Assembly: GCF_036014195.1 (NCBI RefSeq)
Contig: NZ_CP107918.1
Coordinates: forward strand, 992,001 to 1,056,000
Direction: 5' to 3'
From: Streptomyces sp. NBC_00442
GTDB lineage: Bacteria; Actinomycetota; Actinomycetes; Streptomycetales; Streptomycetaceae
DNA length: 64,000 nt
The first letter of the stretch is position 1. Each line of letters opens with the position of its first letter. Below, piece after piece: positions 26,287 through 37,466 of this stretch. The notes under the pieces are model-generated. The model was not told the DNA's origin and did not search any database. It worked only from the letters and a program-made list of their open reading frames with translations. The position numbers were made by a program, and so were the translations under genes.

Positions 26287-27201
26287 TCACGGGCCGACGC
26301 GTGACAGCCGGCCCGCCCGGGAGCCCACCACGTTCTGATGGATCTCCCGTACCGCGCTCGACCGGTTGAGGGTGATGTAGTGCAGACCGGGGGCGCCTTC
26401 GGCGAGCAGCCGTCGGGCCATGGCGGTGGCGTGCGCGACGCCGACACGGTGTGCGTCGTGCGGGGCGTCGCGTGCGGCCTCCAGACGGTGCGCGAGGTCT
26501 TCGGGGAAGGCCGCGTTGCTCAGCTCCGCGAACCGGCGGATCTGGCGGACGTCCGTGGCCGGCATGATCTCGGGGATGATCGGGATGTCGCACCCGGCGG
26601 CCGTCACCAGGTCGCGCAGTCGCAGATAGTCCTCGACGCGGAAGAACATCTGGGTGATCGCGTAGTCCGCGCCGGCCCGGCACTTGGCGACGAAGTGGCG
26701 GATGTCGCTGGCCCAGTCGGGCGAGCGGGGATGACGTTCCGGGAAGGCGGCGACTCCGATCGTGAAGTCGCCCAGTGAACGCACCAGTTCGACGAGTTCG
26801 GACGCGTGGGCCAGTCCCCCCGGGTGGGGGGTCCAGTCGCCTCTCGGGTCTCCCGGAGGGTCGCCGCGCAGCGCGAGGACGTCGCGCACGCCGGCGTCCG
26901 CGTACTGCCCGATGATGCCGCGGAGTTCGGCGACCGAGTGTCCGACGGCGGTCAGGTGCGCGACCGGCCGCAGGGTCGTCTCGGCCGCGATCCGTTTGGT
27001 CACCGCGACCGTCCGGCTGCGGGAGGAGCCGCCGGCTCCGTAGGTCACCGACACGAAGTCCGGTGCCAGCGGCTCGACTTGACGGATCGCCCGCCACAGG
27101 GACCGTTCCCCGTTCTCCGTCTTCGGCGGGAAGAACTCGAAGGAGAACGTCGGTCGCGCGGACGCCTCCCGGTGGCGCGGAGGCCGCGGCGGCGCCGTCA
27201 C
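26287..27201 (-). CDS. metF: Methylenetetrahydrofolate reductase
   Basis: A 304-residue MetF. It opens with [10 protein letters not shown] (catalytic glutamate), then [19 protein letters not shown] and VLALRGDPP, and ends with [12 protein letters not shown]. It reduces 5,10-methylene-THF to 5-methyl-THF, the methyl donor for methionine synthesis. Its GTG overlaps the upstream kinase stop by four bases, so it is translationally coupled and is the last gene of the 13-gene run. With MetK and the kinase it would feed methyl groups into SAM for the two methyltransferases. Confidence 0.93.
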   Translation of the reverse strand: MTAPPRPPRHREASARPTFSFEFFPPKTENGERSLWRAIRQVEPLAPDFVSVTYGAGGSSRSRTVAVTKRIAAETTLRPVAHLTAVGHSVAELRGIIGQYADAGVRDVLALRGDPPGDPRGDWTPHPGGLAHASELVELVRSLGDFTIGVAAFPERHPRSPDWASDIRHFVAKCRAGADYAITQMFFRVEDYLRLRDLVTAAGCDIPIIPEIMPATDVRQIRRFAELSNAAFPEDLAHRLEAARDAPHDAHRVGVAHATAMARRLLAEGAPGLHYITLNRSSAVREIHQNVVGSRAGRLSRVGP

Positions 27202-28178
27202 GCGAGGTCCCCGACGAGCGGTTCGACGAGGGCCTTGGCCGGGGCGCCGTAGTGCCGCCCGATCCGCCGCAGCAGATCCACGGGCACCAGTTTGTACTCC
27301 TGGGTGCCCACCGTTTCGAGGACCAGGGTGGCGAGGGCGCAGCCGAGGTGGGCGGCGCTCTCCAGGGGGAGGCCGCGGGCTGCACCGGCGAGGAACCCGG
27401 CGCGGAACGCGTCGCCGACGCCCGTCGGGTCGAGCGCCGCGTCGGTGGGCACGGCCGCCACGCGCAGCGTGGGCCGGTCCCGGCGCGCCACGCTCACTCC
27501 ACCGGCACCCAGCGTGGTGATCCACGTGCCGGTCCTGTCCAGCACCTGGTCGTGGGTCCAGCCGGCGCGTTCCTTGAGGAGGGCGGCCTCGTACTCGTTG
27601 GTGAACAACAGGCGCGATCCCTCCACGAGGAGGCGGGTCTCGGCGCGGTCGAGCCGGGCGAGCTGCTGGGAGGGGTCGGCGGCGAAGGACAGCCCCGTCG
27701 CGCGGCAGGTTTCGGCATGGCGCAGCATCGCCCGCGGATCGTCGGGGGCGATGACGGCGAGGGTGACACCGCCGCGTTCGGCGACCGGGGCCAGGTCGAT
27801 GTGCCGCGCCTCGGCCATCGCCCCCGCGTAGAAGGTGGCGATCTGGTTCTGGTCCGCGTCCGTCGTGCACACGAAGCGGGCCGTGTGCAGCGTCTCGCTC
27901 ACGCGCACCGCCCGGGTGTCCACGCCGTTGTTCTGCAGCCAGGCGTCGTACTCCGCGAAGTCCTTGCCGGCCGCGCCGACCAGGACCGGCGCCAGGCCGA
28001 GCCTGGCCAGGCCGACGGCGATGTTGGCGGCCACTCCGCCGCGGCGCACCTCCAGGGTGTCGGCGAGGAACGACAGGGAGACGCGGTCGAGCCGGTCCGG
28101 AATCAGCTGGTCGGCGAAGCGTCCGGGGTAGACCATCAGGTGGTCGGTGGCGATCGAGCCGGTGACTGCGATGCGCAC
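27198..28178 (-). CDS. PfkB family carbohydrate kinase, adenosine kinase-like
   Basis: A 326-residue ribokinase-family enzyme starting [14 protein letters not shown], with the substrate-binding [17 protein letters not shown] and the catalytic [13 protein letters not shown]. Actinobacterial proteins with this N-terminus act as adenosine kinases. Between MetK and MetF this role fits well, since adenosine is the by-product of SAH cleavage after methyl transfer. The GTG at 28178 follows AAGGAG; an upstream in-frame GTG at 28220 is less likely. Confidence 0.88.
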   Translation of the reverse strand: MRIAVTGSIATDHLMVYPGRFADQLIPDRLDRVSLSFLADTLEVRRGGVAANIAVGLARLGLAPVLVGAAGKDFAEYDAWLQNNGVDTRAVRVSETLHTARFVCTTDADQNQIATFYAGAMAEARHIDLAPVAERGGVTLAVIAPDDPRAMLRHAETCRATGLSFAADPSQQLARLDRAETRLLVEGSRLLFTNEYEAALLKERAGWTHDQVLDRTGTWITTLGAGGVSVARRDRPTLRVAAVPTDAALDPTGVGDAFRAGFLAGAARGLPLESAAHLGCALATLVLETVGTQEYKLVPVDLLRRIGRHYGAPAKALVEPLVGDLA

Positions 28179-28216
28179 GTCAGGGTCTCCTTGAGGTGGG
28201 GTGCCGGGTCGTGTGC

Positions 28217-29437
<1,221 letters not shown>

Positions 29438-29451
29438 GGGGAGTTCCTCAC

Positions 29452-30879
29452 TCAGGGAAGCGGATGGGGAGGCAAGGAGGCGGCCGGGCCCGCCAGGGCG
29501 CGGGTGACCAGGTCCGGTGCGGCGCCGGTGTAGCCGGCCGGGTCGAGCAGGGCCGCGAGCCTCTTCTCGTCGAGGTGTCCGGCCAGTTCGGGCAGGGTGC
29601 GCAGGACGTCGGCGAGGGGCCGCGCCTCGCGGTCCGCGGTGACCGAGGCCGCCGCCAGGAGTTCCTTGGCCCGGCGCTTGCCGAGGACGGGCGCGAGGGC
29701 CACCGCGAGGCGCTCGGTCACTATTTGACTGCCCGTCAGTTCCAGGTTCTCGCGCATCCGGCCGGGGCGGACCACGAGAGCGCGCGTCAGCTCGACGGCG
29801 GTGTGCGCGGCTCCGCCGGCCAGCCGCAGACCTTCCCGCAGCAGGAGCCATTCGGCGTGCCACGCTCCGGCCGAGCGTTCGTCCTCCGTGACGAGCGCCT
29901 GGGTCAACCCGGCGGTCAGGAGGGGGACTTGGAGCGCGGCGCTGCGGATCAGCGTGGAGAGCACCGGATTGCGTTTGTGCGGCATCGCGGAGGAGGCGCC
30001 GCGTCCCGCGACCTCCGGTTCGGCGACCTCCCCGATCTCGGTCCTGGTCAGGACCTGCACGTCGGCGGCCATCTTGCCGAGCGCCCCGGTCGTCATGGCC
30101 AGGGCCGCCGCCAGGTCGGCGATCGGCGTGCGCAGGCCGTGCCAGGGCAACGGCGGACGGCTCAGCGAGGTTTCGGCGGCGAAGGCGTCGACGAGCCGGT
30201 CCGCGTAGGAAGCGGGGTCGAAGGCCTGCGCGTCGAGGGCCGCGTACTCCAGGTAGCCGGCCAGGGTGCCCGCGGCGCCGCCGACCGAGACGGGCAGCGT
30301 CCGCTGCGTCGCGGCAAGGCGCGCCTCGGCGTCCAGGGTCAACTGCCGCCACCCCGCGGCCTTGAGGCCGAATGTGGTGGGCACCGCGTGCAGGCAGAGG
30401 GTGCGGGCCGCCATGACGGTGTCCCGGTGGCGCTCCGCCAGGCCGGCGAGGGACCGCGAAACCTCCGCGAGGTCGGCGCGGATCATGCCGATGGCCCGGT
30501 GGGCCACCAGCATGGCCCCGGTGTCCAGGACGTCCTGGCTGGTCGAACCGCGGTGGACGTACTCCGCCGCCGCGGGGCTTTCGGCGGCGACCGCGTCGGT
30601 GAGGGCGCGCACGAGCCCGACGACGGGGTTGGCCGTCTCCCGCGCCGCCAGCGCCAGCTCCCGCAGGTCGAACCGCTCGGCGCGGGCGGCGCGGGTGATG
30701 GCTCGGGCGGCGTCCGCCGGGACCGTCCCGAGCCCGGCCTGGGCGCGGGCCAGCGCCGCTTCGGCGTCGAGCATCGCCTGGAGCCACGCGCGGTCGCAGA
30801 CGGCCTCTTCGACCGGGGTTCCGGCCCTCACCGGTGACAACAGGCCCGTGTCGGGCCCTCCGTCGAACGTCTCGCTCAT
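29452..30879 (-). CDS. creD: Nitrosuccinate lyase (CreD-like; adenylosuccinate lyase/fumarase superfamily)
   Basis: A 475-residue member of the aspartase/fumarase/PurB superfamily. The signature loop [10 protein letters not shown] at about residue 290 is intact, and the region around [12 protein letters not shown] gives the family's second conserved block. Sequence alone would allow a 3-carboxymuconate cycloisomerase or PurB call. The four-base overlap with a CreE-like N-oxygenase makes nitrosuccinate lyase far more likely: CreD eliminates nitrous acid from nitrosuccinate to leave fumarate. The nitrous acid would then be used for diazotisation. Confidence 0.85.
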   Translation of the reverse strand: MSETFDGGPDTGLLSPVRAGTPVEEAVCDRAWLQAMLDAEAALARAQAGLGTVPADAARAITRAARAERFDLRELALAARETANPVVGLVRALTDAVAAESPAAAEYVHRGSTSQDVLDTGAMLVAHRAIGMIRADLAEVSRSLAGLAERHRDTVMAARTLCLHAVPTTFGLKAAGWRQLTLDAEARLAATQRTLPVSVGGAAGTLAGYLEYAALDAQAFDPASYADRLVDAFAAETSLSRPPLPWHGLRTPIADLAAALAMTTGALGKMAADVQVLTRTEIGEVAEPEVAGRGASSAMPHKRNPVLSTLIRSAALQVPLLTAGLTQALVTEDERSAGAWHAEWLLLREGLRLAGGAAHTAVELTRALVVRPGRMRENLELTGSQIVTERLAVALAPVLGKRRAKELLAAASVTADREARPLADVLRTLPELAGHLDEKRLAALLDPAGYTGAAPDLVTRALAGPAASLPPHPLP

Positions 30880-32861
30880 GCCGTCACCTCCAGCAGGTCC
30901 GGGCCGGGGGCGGCCGCCGCCGAAGAGGCAGGGGCCGGGGCGAGGCTCAGGCCGAGCACCGCCCGTGCGATGGCGTCGGAGTCCCCGAGCGTGACCGAGT
31001 TGACGCCCGGCCGGATCCCGGCCGCCGTCACCCAGTGCACGGATTCCGTGGGTACTCCGTAGGCGAAGCGGCGGGGGTGGGCGCGGCCCCGCCCGTCGAT
31101 GAGGCGATAGGGACGTTCCGTGACGGCCAGGCCGCCCGTCTCGTACGTGGTGCCGTGGACTCCGTCGAGCCGGTACGGCGTGATCTGACGACTCATCAAA
31201 AGCTGCCGCAGCAAGGCGTCTTTGGTCCTCCTGAGGTCGGGCTCGGGGAGCCGGGCCTCAATGAGCACCGTGGCGCTGACGGGCTCGGCGGCGACGGACT
31301 TCGACGAGGCGACGAAGGCGGGGCCCCCGTCGGCGCCGGTGGCGATCTCGATGTGCAGATCGGGGCCGAGGACGTCGACGACGCCGGCTTCGATCAGCGC
31401 CCGGAGCTCCTCGACCCGCGAGACGGGTGGCCCGATGGAGAGGAAGGCGTTGAGCGGTGTGTACCAGCCCTGCAGATCGTCACGGTAGGAGTTGCCTTCC
31501 AGGCCGCCGTGGTCGACGGCGAGACGGATCTCGTTGCGCAGGTCGCGCAGTACGTCAAGGGCCGTCTTGAGGGGTCCGCTCAGGTTCCCGGACCGGGCCT
31601 CGCGCACGTCGCGCGCCAGATGGTCGAGGAGCCAGGCGCGGAACGCGGCGCGATCGGCGAACCGTCGCCCGCCGGTGGGCCGGGCGATGGCCCCCCAGTC
31701 CCACCGGTCGGCGCTCTCGACGCCGAACTCGTCGAGCAGGCGCTGCTCCTGGGCGCCCGCGGGCGCGGTCAGATAGCGCCGGGCGAACTCCTTTGCCGCG
31801 GCGCGCCGTCCACGGCCGGCGAGGAGCGTCTCGTAGTAGACGCACTCCACTTCCTTGGCGATCAGGGGCCACAGGTCGGTGCCGAAACGGACGCGCTCGG
31901 CGCCCTCGGCCCGTCGGCGCAGGCCGGCGACGACCTCGGGGGTGAGCAGCCGCGGCAGATACCGCCCGTGCGCGCCCTTCTCGTTCTCACCGCGTGCGTG
32001 ATACGGAATGCCGCGCCGTGATCCGGCCAGGATCCTCGGTTCCTGGCCCGACGGGCGGTAGACGAGCCGGCCGTCGCGGCGCTCGAAGAAGCCGCCCCTG
32101 CCCCGGGTCAACAGGGCCATCTGGTCGAAGAAGTTCAGGCCGAGCCCGCGGATCAGCACGCTCTGGCCGGGAGTCACCCGGGACAGGTCGAGGTCGGCCG
32201 GGTTGGCCGGCGGCACGTGCGTCAGTCCGCGCGCCGCGGCGGCGCGCGCCCACTCCTCCTCCCGACTCCCCGGACGGGTCGGTACGTGCCCGAGGGCGAG
32301 CACGACGGCGTCGAGACCACGCAGCTCTGTGCCGTCCGCGAGTTCCAGGGTCTGGGGGCCCTCGCGCACGCCCGTGGTGTCGCGGAGCGCGACGGCCCGG
32401 GTGGCGTACTCCCGCAGGACGCAGTGGGCGGGGGCCCGCCGTGCCACGTGCCGGTAGGCATGGGCGAGGTAGTGGCCGTAGAAGGCGCGGGTGGGATAGG
32501 AGTCCGGGGCCAGGTCGCGGGCCTCGGCGTGGACCCGGTCGTCGTGGTCGACCCGGTCGCCGGACGCCACGACCTGCTTGGCCCACTCGTACAGGCTCGG
32601 CCCCGGCTCGACCGGCCCGTCCATGTCCACGCTGGTGTCGGTGAAGACCGTGACCTGCGAGGCGACCGTGTTCATCAGGAGGAGGCCGGACTGGTTGGTG
32701 CGCCAGACCTTGCCGGGTCCGTGCGGATAGGGGTCGACGAGGTGGATGACGACCGTGTCGTGGGTGGCGCTCTCGCGTTCGTTGGCGCAGAGCCGCTCCA
32801 GCACGGACAGTCCGCGCGGACCCGTGCCGACGATGCAGACCTCCAGACGGCTCCCGCTCAT
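30876..32861 (-). CDS. creE: FAD-dependent aspartate N-oxygenase (CreE-like)
   Basis: A 661-residue flavoprotein. It begins with a dinucleotide motif [17 protein letters not shown], followed by [13 protein letters not shown] and [13 protein letters not shown], and has an internal second nucleotide region near [17 protein letters not shown]. This is the large FAD/NAD(P)-binding type that includes CreE, which oxidises L-aspartate stepwise to nitrosuccinate. It overlaps creD by four bases, as expected for the nitrous-acid pair. It also overlaps the upstream hydroxylase by four bases. An annotation as a generic lysine/ornithine N-oxygenase-like protein would miss this role. Confidence 0.85.
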   Translation of the reverse strand: MSGSRLEVCIVGTGPRGLSVLERLCANERESATHDTVVIHLVDPYPHGPGKVWRTNQSGLLLMNTVASQVTVFTDTSVDMDGPVEPGPSLYEWAKQVVASGDRVDHDDRVHAEARDLAPDSYPTRAFYGHYLAHAYRHVARRAPAHCVLREYATRAVALRDTTGVREGPQTLELADGTELRGLDAVVLALGHVPTRPGSREEEWARAAAARGLTHVPPANPADLDLSRVTPGQSVLIRGLGLNFFDQMALLTRGRGGFFERRDGRLVYRPSGQEPRILAGSRRGIPYHARGENEKGAHGRYLPRLLTPEVVAGLRRRAEGAERVRFGTDLWPLIAKEVECVYYETLLAGRGRRAAAKEFARRYLTAPAGAQEQRLLDEFGVESADRWDWGAIARPTGGRRFADRAAFRAWLLDHLARDVREARSGNLSGPLKTALDVLRDLRNEIRLAVDHGGLEGNSYRDDLQGWYTPLNAFLSIGPPVSRVEELRALIEAGVVDVLGPDLHIEIATGADGGPAFVASSKSVAAEPVSATVLIEARLPEPDLRRTKDALLRQLLMSRQITPYRLDGVHGTTYETGGLAVTERPYRLIDGRGRAHPRRFAYGVPTESVHWVTAAGIRPGVNSVTLGDSDAIARAVLGLSLAPAPASSAAAAPGPDLLEVTA

Positions 32862-34543
32862 GTCGCCTCCCCCGGCTTCGACCGCCGGGCACCGGTCACC
32901 CGTGCCACGAGCTCTCCCGGATCGGGGGGCAACTGGTCGCCCCGCCAGGCCACGTGCTGGTCGGGCCGGATCAGTACGAGGTCGCGCTCGTACAGCTCGC
33001 GGGCGTCCTCGCCCTCGACGTCAAGCACCGTCAGCGGCATGCCCGCCGCCTGGGCGGCGGCTTCGAGCGGCTTGCCGCTGGGGGGCTCGGGCCCCAGCCG
33101 CAGCAGGGTGAACCCGGCGCCGAACCGGTCGAAGAGGGAACTTCCCTGGCCGTGCCAGTCGTCCAGCCACAGATGCGGGGCCCGGCCGCCGGGGACGCTG
33201 CTGGGCGTGTAGGTGCCCCAGGAGTCCGCGGGCGGCTCGCCGTCCGGTGCGATGACGGGCGAGCCGTCGTAGCGGGCCCCGAGCTGCACGCCGAGGGAGT
33301 GGGTGCGTTCCCCGTAGCAGCGCAGCAGCGCACCGACGCGCTCGCGGGCCGCCGCTCCCTGCCGCGTGTCCTCTTCGAGCGCCGGCGGCCGGTCTATGCC
33401 GCCGAGTCCGGAGTTGAGGTCACGGGCGGCCGTGGTGTTGCGCAGGGCGATCGGCCTGCGTTCGCCCTCGTAGGTGGCCAGGAGGCCCGGCCCGCCCCAG
33501 CCGTCGAGGACGGCGGCCAGCTTCCAGGCGAGGTTGGCCGCGTCGTCGACGCCCGTGTTCATGCCGAACCCCCCGTTCGGGGTGAACAGATGGGCCGCGT
33601 CGCCGGCCAGGAAGACCCTCCCCTTCGTGAAGCGCTCCGCGACCAGGGCGGCCCCCGGCGTCCAGGGCCGGTGGCTCAGCACCTCGACGGGCAGCGCCCT
33701 GCCCGCGGCGCGCCGCACGAGCGAGGTGATGGCTTCGGTGTCCGCGGTGTCGGGATCGAGCGAACTGGTCAGGAGGAAGAACTCGTCGTCGCCGTTGAGC
33801 GAGATGAGGTTCATGACGAGTTCGCTGTTCAGCGCCCAGTAGCTCCAGGCGCGCCGCCCCGTTAACACCTCCTGGTGGAAGGTGGGCAGCCGCAGGTGCA
33901 CGGCGGTCGCCCGGCGCCCGAGCACCTCCTGGTCGAGCGAGCCGGGTCCCTCGTAGCGGACGCCGAGGGCGCGGCGCACGAAACTGCGTCCGCCGTCGCT
34001 TCCCACCACGTAGCGCGCCGTCCAGTCCTGCGTGCTCCCCTCCGCGGGGAACTCCGCGCGCAGCGCCACCTGTTCGGCGTTCTGTTCCAGCGCCGTGACC
34101 CGCCGGCCGAACCGCAGGGAGATGTTGGGCCGGGTGCGCGCGTGGTGGTAGAGGAACTCCTCGACGTACTTCTGGTTGGCCCGGTGGACCGGCTCGGGAA
34201 GCTGGTCCGTACGGGGAGAGACGGCCGTCTGCCGCAGCCGCTGCGTCCCCGTGGGCAGGGTGAGGCGCGACAGTTCGTGGCCGCTGTAGCGGGTGAAGTA
34301 GGCGATGTCCGTGGGCTGTTCGCACGGAAGGCCGAGCCGTCGGATGGGGCCGGATATCCCGAGCCGGCGATAGTGCTCCATCGTGCGGGCGTTGTGGGTG
34401 TTGCCGCGCGGCCGGCCGTGCCAGCTCTCCTCGGCGTTGAAGACGACGCTCGGCACGCCGTACCGGTCGAGGAAGAGCGCGAGCAGCAGCCCCACCGGTC
34501 CGCCGCCCACGATCGCGACGGGCGTGTACGGGTGGTCGCTCAT
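32858..34543 (-). CDS. FAD-dependent aromatic hydroxylase (first of two)
   Basis: A 561-residue group A flavin monooxygenase. VAIVGGGPVGLLLALFL binds FAD, VVGSDGGRSFVRRALG is the DG motif, and GRVFLAGDAAHLFTPNGGFG is the GD motif. A thioredoxin-like C-terminal domain follows, as in phenol hydroxylases. It probably adds a hydroxyl to the aminohydroxybenzoate ring. Codon 227 is TTA (33865-33863), which places it under bldA control. It abuts the upstream hydroxylase stop with no gap and shares its ribosome site GGAGGAGGGG. Confidence 0.9.
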   Translation of the reverse strand: MSDHPYTPVAIVGGGPVGLLLALFLDRYGVPSVVFNAEESWHGRPRGNTHNARTMEHYRRLGISGPIRRLGLPCEQPTDIAYFTRYSGHELSRLTLPTGTQRLRQTAVSPRTDQLPEPVHRANQKYVEEFLYHHARTRPNISLRFGRRVTALEQNAEQVALRAEFPAEGSTQDWTARYVVGSDGGRSFVRRALGVRYEGPGSLDQEVLGRRATAVHLRLPTFHQEVLTGRRAWSYWALNSELVMNLISLNGDDEFFLLTSSLDPDTADTEAITSLVRRAAGRALPVEVLSHRPWTPGAALVAERFTKGRVFLAGDAAHLFTPNGGFGMNTGVDDAANLAWKLAAVLDGWGGPGLLATYEGERRPIALRNTTAARDLNSGLGGIDRPPALEEDTRQGAAARERVGALLRCYGERTHSLGVQLGARYDGSPVIAPDGEPPADSWGTYTPSSVPGGRAPHLWLDDWHGQGSSLFDRFGAGFTLLRLGPEPPSGKPLEAAAQAAGMPLTVLDVEGEDARELYERDLVLIRPDQHVAWRGDQLPPDPGELVARVTGARRSKPGEAT

Positions 34544-36382
34544 CTAACCCCTCCTCCCCGCGCCGCTGTCCCCGTCGAGGGCGAGGGACCTGCGGAGCGC
34601 CTCGGCGAGCGCCTGGGCCGGTTCGTGGACCCGCGACAGCCACCGCATGGCCACGAAGCCGTCCGGGCGCACCAGGATCGCGCCGTCGCGGTCGTGACCG
34701 CACAGCCCCGCCCACTCCCCTTCCTCGTCGACCGGGCCGCCGGCGGCGCCCACGGCGTGCGCGGCGACGGGAACGCCGTAGGACGCGGACAGGCGGGCGG
34801 CGGCCGTGAGCCAGCCCTCTCCCCTGGCCCCGGCGAGCAGGAGGAACGCCCCTGGCTGTGCCAGCAGGTGGTGGGTGGAGACGCGCTCGGTGCCGCACCG
34901 CAGCCAGGCGTGCGGCAGCCGGGCCCCCGGACTCGACGTCGGCTCGTAGACCAGGCCGAGCGGGTCGGGCTTGGGGTAGGTGGCCCGGTCGGCGCCGACG
35001 AAGCCGGCTCCCGCGTAGTCGTACCCCATTTCGAGGCCCAGGTGGGCCGTGGTGATCCGGTTGGTGTCGAAGTACTCGCGCAGCACCGCCCGCCTGGTGT
35101 CGCCGTCGGGGGTGTCGGAGAAGAGCGCCGTCATCTGGGCGCGGTTCCACTCCGGCCGCGCGCCGGGCACGACGCCCGTCCCCGCGGTGAAGGCGATCTG
35201 GTTGAAGAGCGAGAACAGCGCCCGCTCCACGACGCGCTGTGCCACCGGCTTGCGTTCCGCCTCGTAGCTGTCGAGCAGCGACTCGCCGGCCTGGCCGTTC
35301 AGGACCCGGGCGAGCTTCCAGGCGAGGTTGTGCACGTCCTGGATCCCGGTGTTCAGGCCGAGCGCGCCGGACGGCGGGTGGCGGTGGGCGGCGTCACCGA
35401 CGAGGAAGACCCGGCCCGAGCGGAACCGTTCGGCGACCAGTCCTTCCACCGGCCACTTGCTGATGCTCTCCACCTCCATGGGGTGGTCGTCGGGGAGCTT
35501 CAGCGTGCGGCGCACCATCTTCACCGTCGTCGCGTCGTCCACGTCGGCCGCGCCCGGGTCGCCCGGCGGCCGGGAGAACATCAGCGTCCACTCCTCGGAG
35601 TGCCGGCCCCAGTTGCGCGGCCCCATCGGCACCACGCCGCAGTGTTCGAGCGTCCCGTCCTCGGCGAGGCTGGAGACCCGGTTGACCACCGCGTCGTCGT
35701 ACGGGATGAACGGCGAGAAGTCCGCCCGTACATGGAGGTTGATCCATTCGAGGAATGTCGGCGTGCCGGTCATGGGGATGTCGCGCATGCGGCCCACGGT
35801 CTTGCCGCCGTCGGCCGCGATGACGTACGCGGCCCGCACCTGGAAGCTGTCGCCGCTGGTGCGGTCGCGGACGGTGGCGCTCACGCCGCTCTCGTCCTCG
35901 TCCAGGGACGTCAGCTCGTGGTGGAAGAGGAGTTCTCCCGGACCGCGTTTCTCGGCATGGCGGCGGATCAGGGGTTCGAGCCAGCGCTGCCCGAGGTTGG
36001 CGTGCCGGTAGGCGGATGCCCTGGCGTAGCGTTCCGCCTCCTCTCCGCCGCCGTAGGCGCTGGTCCGGTACAGGACCTTGCGGTCGTAGGGCTCCTCGCC
36101 GCCGAGGCTGGAGAGCCAGACCATCGCTCCGCAGTTCTCCGGCGGGGCGCCCTCGCGATAGATGTCGTCGGCCACGTCGTGGTGGCCGAATATCTCCATG
36201 GTCCGGGCGTTGAGGATGTGCGCCTTCGGCTGGATCGACGTGGTGGGGTGGCGCTCGACGAGCAGCGAGGCGATGCCCAGGTCGGACAGGATCAGGGACG
36301 CGGTGAGGCCGGATCCGCCGCCGCCCACCACGAGGACGGGGACATGACGGTCGCTCGGACCGGACCGGGGGGCTGCGTTCAT
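34544..36382 (-). CDS. FAD-dependent aromatic hydroxylase (second of two)
   Basis: A 612-residue group A flavin monooxygenase, a different subfamily from its neighbour. It has VLVVGGGGSGLTASLIL, the DG-type VIAADGGKTVGRMRDI and GRVFLVGDAAHRHPPSG, with a C-terminal thioredoxin-like domain. The closest broad relatives are the PheA/TfdB and polyketide hydroxylases. The ATG follows GAGGA and overlaps the O-methyltransferase stop (ATGA). Which of the two enzymes acts first on 3-amino-4-hydroxybenzoate cannot be told from sequence. Confidence 0.9.
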   Translation of the reverse strand: MNAAPRSGPSDRHVPVLVVGGGGSGLTASLILSDLGIASLLVERHPTTSIQPKAHILNARTMEIFGHHDVADDIYREGAPPENCGAMVWLSSLGGEEPYDRKVLYRTSAYGGGEEAERYARASAYRHANLGQRWLEPLIRRHAEKRGPGELLFHHELTSLDEDESGVSATVRDRTSGDSFQVRAAYVIAADGGKTVGRMRDIPMTGTPTFLEWINLHVRADFSPFIPYDDAVVNRVSSLAEDGTLEHCGVVPMGPRNWGRHSEEWTLMFSRPPGDPGAADVDDATTVKMVRRTLKLPDDHPMEVESISKWPVEGLVAERFRSGRVFLVGDAAHRHPPSGALGLNTGIQDVHNLAWKLARVLNGQAGESLLDSYEAERKPVAQRVVERALFSLFNQIAFTAGTGVVPGARPEWNRAQMTALFSDTPDGDTRRAVLREYFDTNRITTAHLGLEMGYDYAGAGFVGADRATYPKPDPLGLVYEPTSSPGARLPHAWLRCGTERVSTHHLLAQPGAFLLLAGARGEGWLTAAARLSASYGVPVAAHAVGAAGGPVDEEGEWAGLCGHDRDGAILVRPDGFVAMRWLSRVHEPAQALAEALRRSLALDGDSGAGRRG

Positions 36383-37410
36383 GAGAGTTCCTCGGATTCG
36401 CGTTCCCGCACGGGAGCGGCGACCAGCAGGCTGGTCTCCAGGGCCAGCGGAGTCACGGACTCCAGGCACAGCCCGGCGGCGCCGAGCAGGCCGCGGTAGC
36501 CGTCGAGGGTGCGTTCTCTGCCGCCGGCGGCCATCAGCAGATGCAGGTCCCACAGGAGCGCGAGGAGTTCGCTCCCCTCGGTGGGGATGACCCGCTCCAC
36601 GATCAGCAGCCGCGCGGTGTCGGGCATGGCCGCGCGGAGGGTGGACAGCAGGCGGCACGCCTGGTCGTCGTCCCAGTCCTGCAGGACGCGGGAGAGCAGG
36701 TAGACGTCGGCTCCGGCCGGAACGCTGTGGAACGCGTCTCCGCCCACCGCGTCGTAGCGGTCCTCCCCCACGGCCCGGTCCAGGTGCTCCCTGGCCACCG
36801 GCAGGACGTGCGGAAGGTCGAACAGCACGCCGTGCAGGGCGGGATGGGCGTCGAGGACGGTGGAGAGCAGCATGCCGCTGCCGCCGGCGACGTCGACGAC
36901 GGTGTGGCAGGCCGAGAAGTCGTAGGCCTTCACCACGTCGGAGAAGAAGACGTTGCCCGCGTTCATCGCCCGCTGGAACTTGGCGCCGGCGGCCGGATCC
37001 GCCTGGAGGTGGCCGCGCAGGTCGACGCCGAAGGCGTGCTCGAAGCCGGAGCGTCCGGTGCGCACGGCCGGTACGACGGCGCCCCAGGCCCGCTGGAACT
37101 CCTCGCCGTAGATCACGGCCATGTCCCGCATGGACCGGTCGTCGTCGGTGCGCAGGATCTGGCTGACCGGGGTCAGCCGGTAGCCCTCGTCGGCGGAGCC
37201 GGTGAAGAGCCCCATCGCCGTCAGCAGGCGCATCAGGCGTTCGACGGCGTCCTTGTCGGCCTCCACGGCCAGGGCAAGGGCCGCGGCCGTGTCATGGCCG
37301 GCGGCGATGTGGTCGGGGATGTCGAGCGCGGCGGCCGCGTACAGCGCCTGGGCCTGCCAGGCGCCGGTGAGGATGTCCACCACGCGACGTGCGGGGTGCC
37401 CGTCGGGCAT
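36379..37410 (-). CDS. O-methyltransferase, PF00891 type
   Basis: A 343-residue plant-type O-methyltransferase common in antibiotic clusters. The N-terminal dimerisation domain is followed by the SAM motif VVDVAGGSGMLLSTVL, FDLPHVLPVAREHL and VYLLSRVLQDWDDD. It should methylate a phenolic hydroxyl on the aromatic product or precursor. It lies between the AMP ligase and the hydroxylases, overlapping the latter by four bases. The start ATG has AAAGG 8 bases upstream. Confidence 0.92.
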   Translation of the reverse strand: MPDGHPARRVVDILTGAWQAQALYAAAALDIPDHIAAGHDTAAALALAVEADKDAVERLMRLLTAMGLFTGSADEGYRLTPVSQILRTDDDRSMRDMAVIYGEEFQRAWGAVVPAVRTGRSGFEHAFGVDLRGHLQADPAAGAKFQRAMNAGNVFFSDVVKAYDFSACHTVVDVAGGSGMLLSTVLDAHPALHGVLFDLPHVLPVAREHLDRAVGEDRYDAVGGDAFHSVPAGADVYLLSRVLQDWDDDQACRLLSTLRAAMPDTARLLIVERVIPTEGSELLALLWDLHLLMAAGGRERTLDGYRGLLGAAGLCLESVTPLALETSLLVAAPVRERESEELS

Positions 37411-37466
37411 GAGTCGAGCCTTTCGGTGTCGAGGAGGCCGGCGCGATGTGCCGGCGCCGGGCGGGG

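Noticed and set aside
29452..30879. Calling the lyase purB or 3-carboxymuconate cycloisomerase
   Set aside because: The superfamily signature alone cannot decide, and the coupling to a CreE-type oxygenase points to nitrosuccinate lyase.
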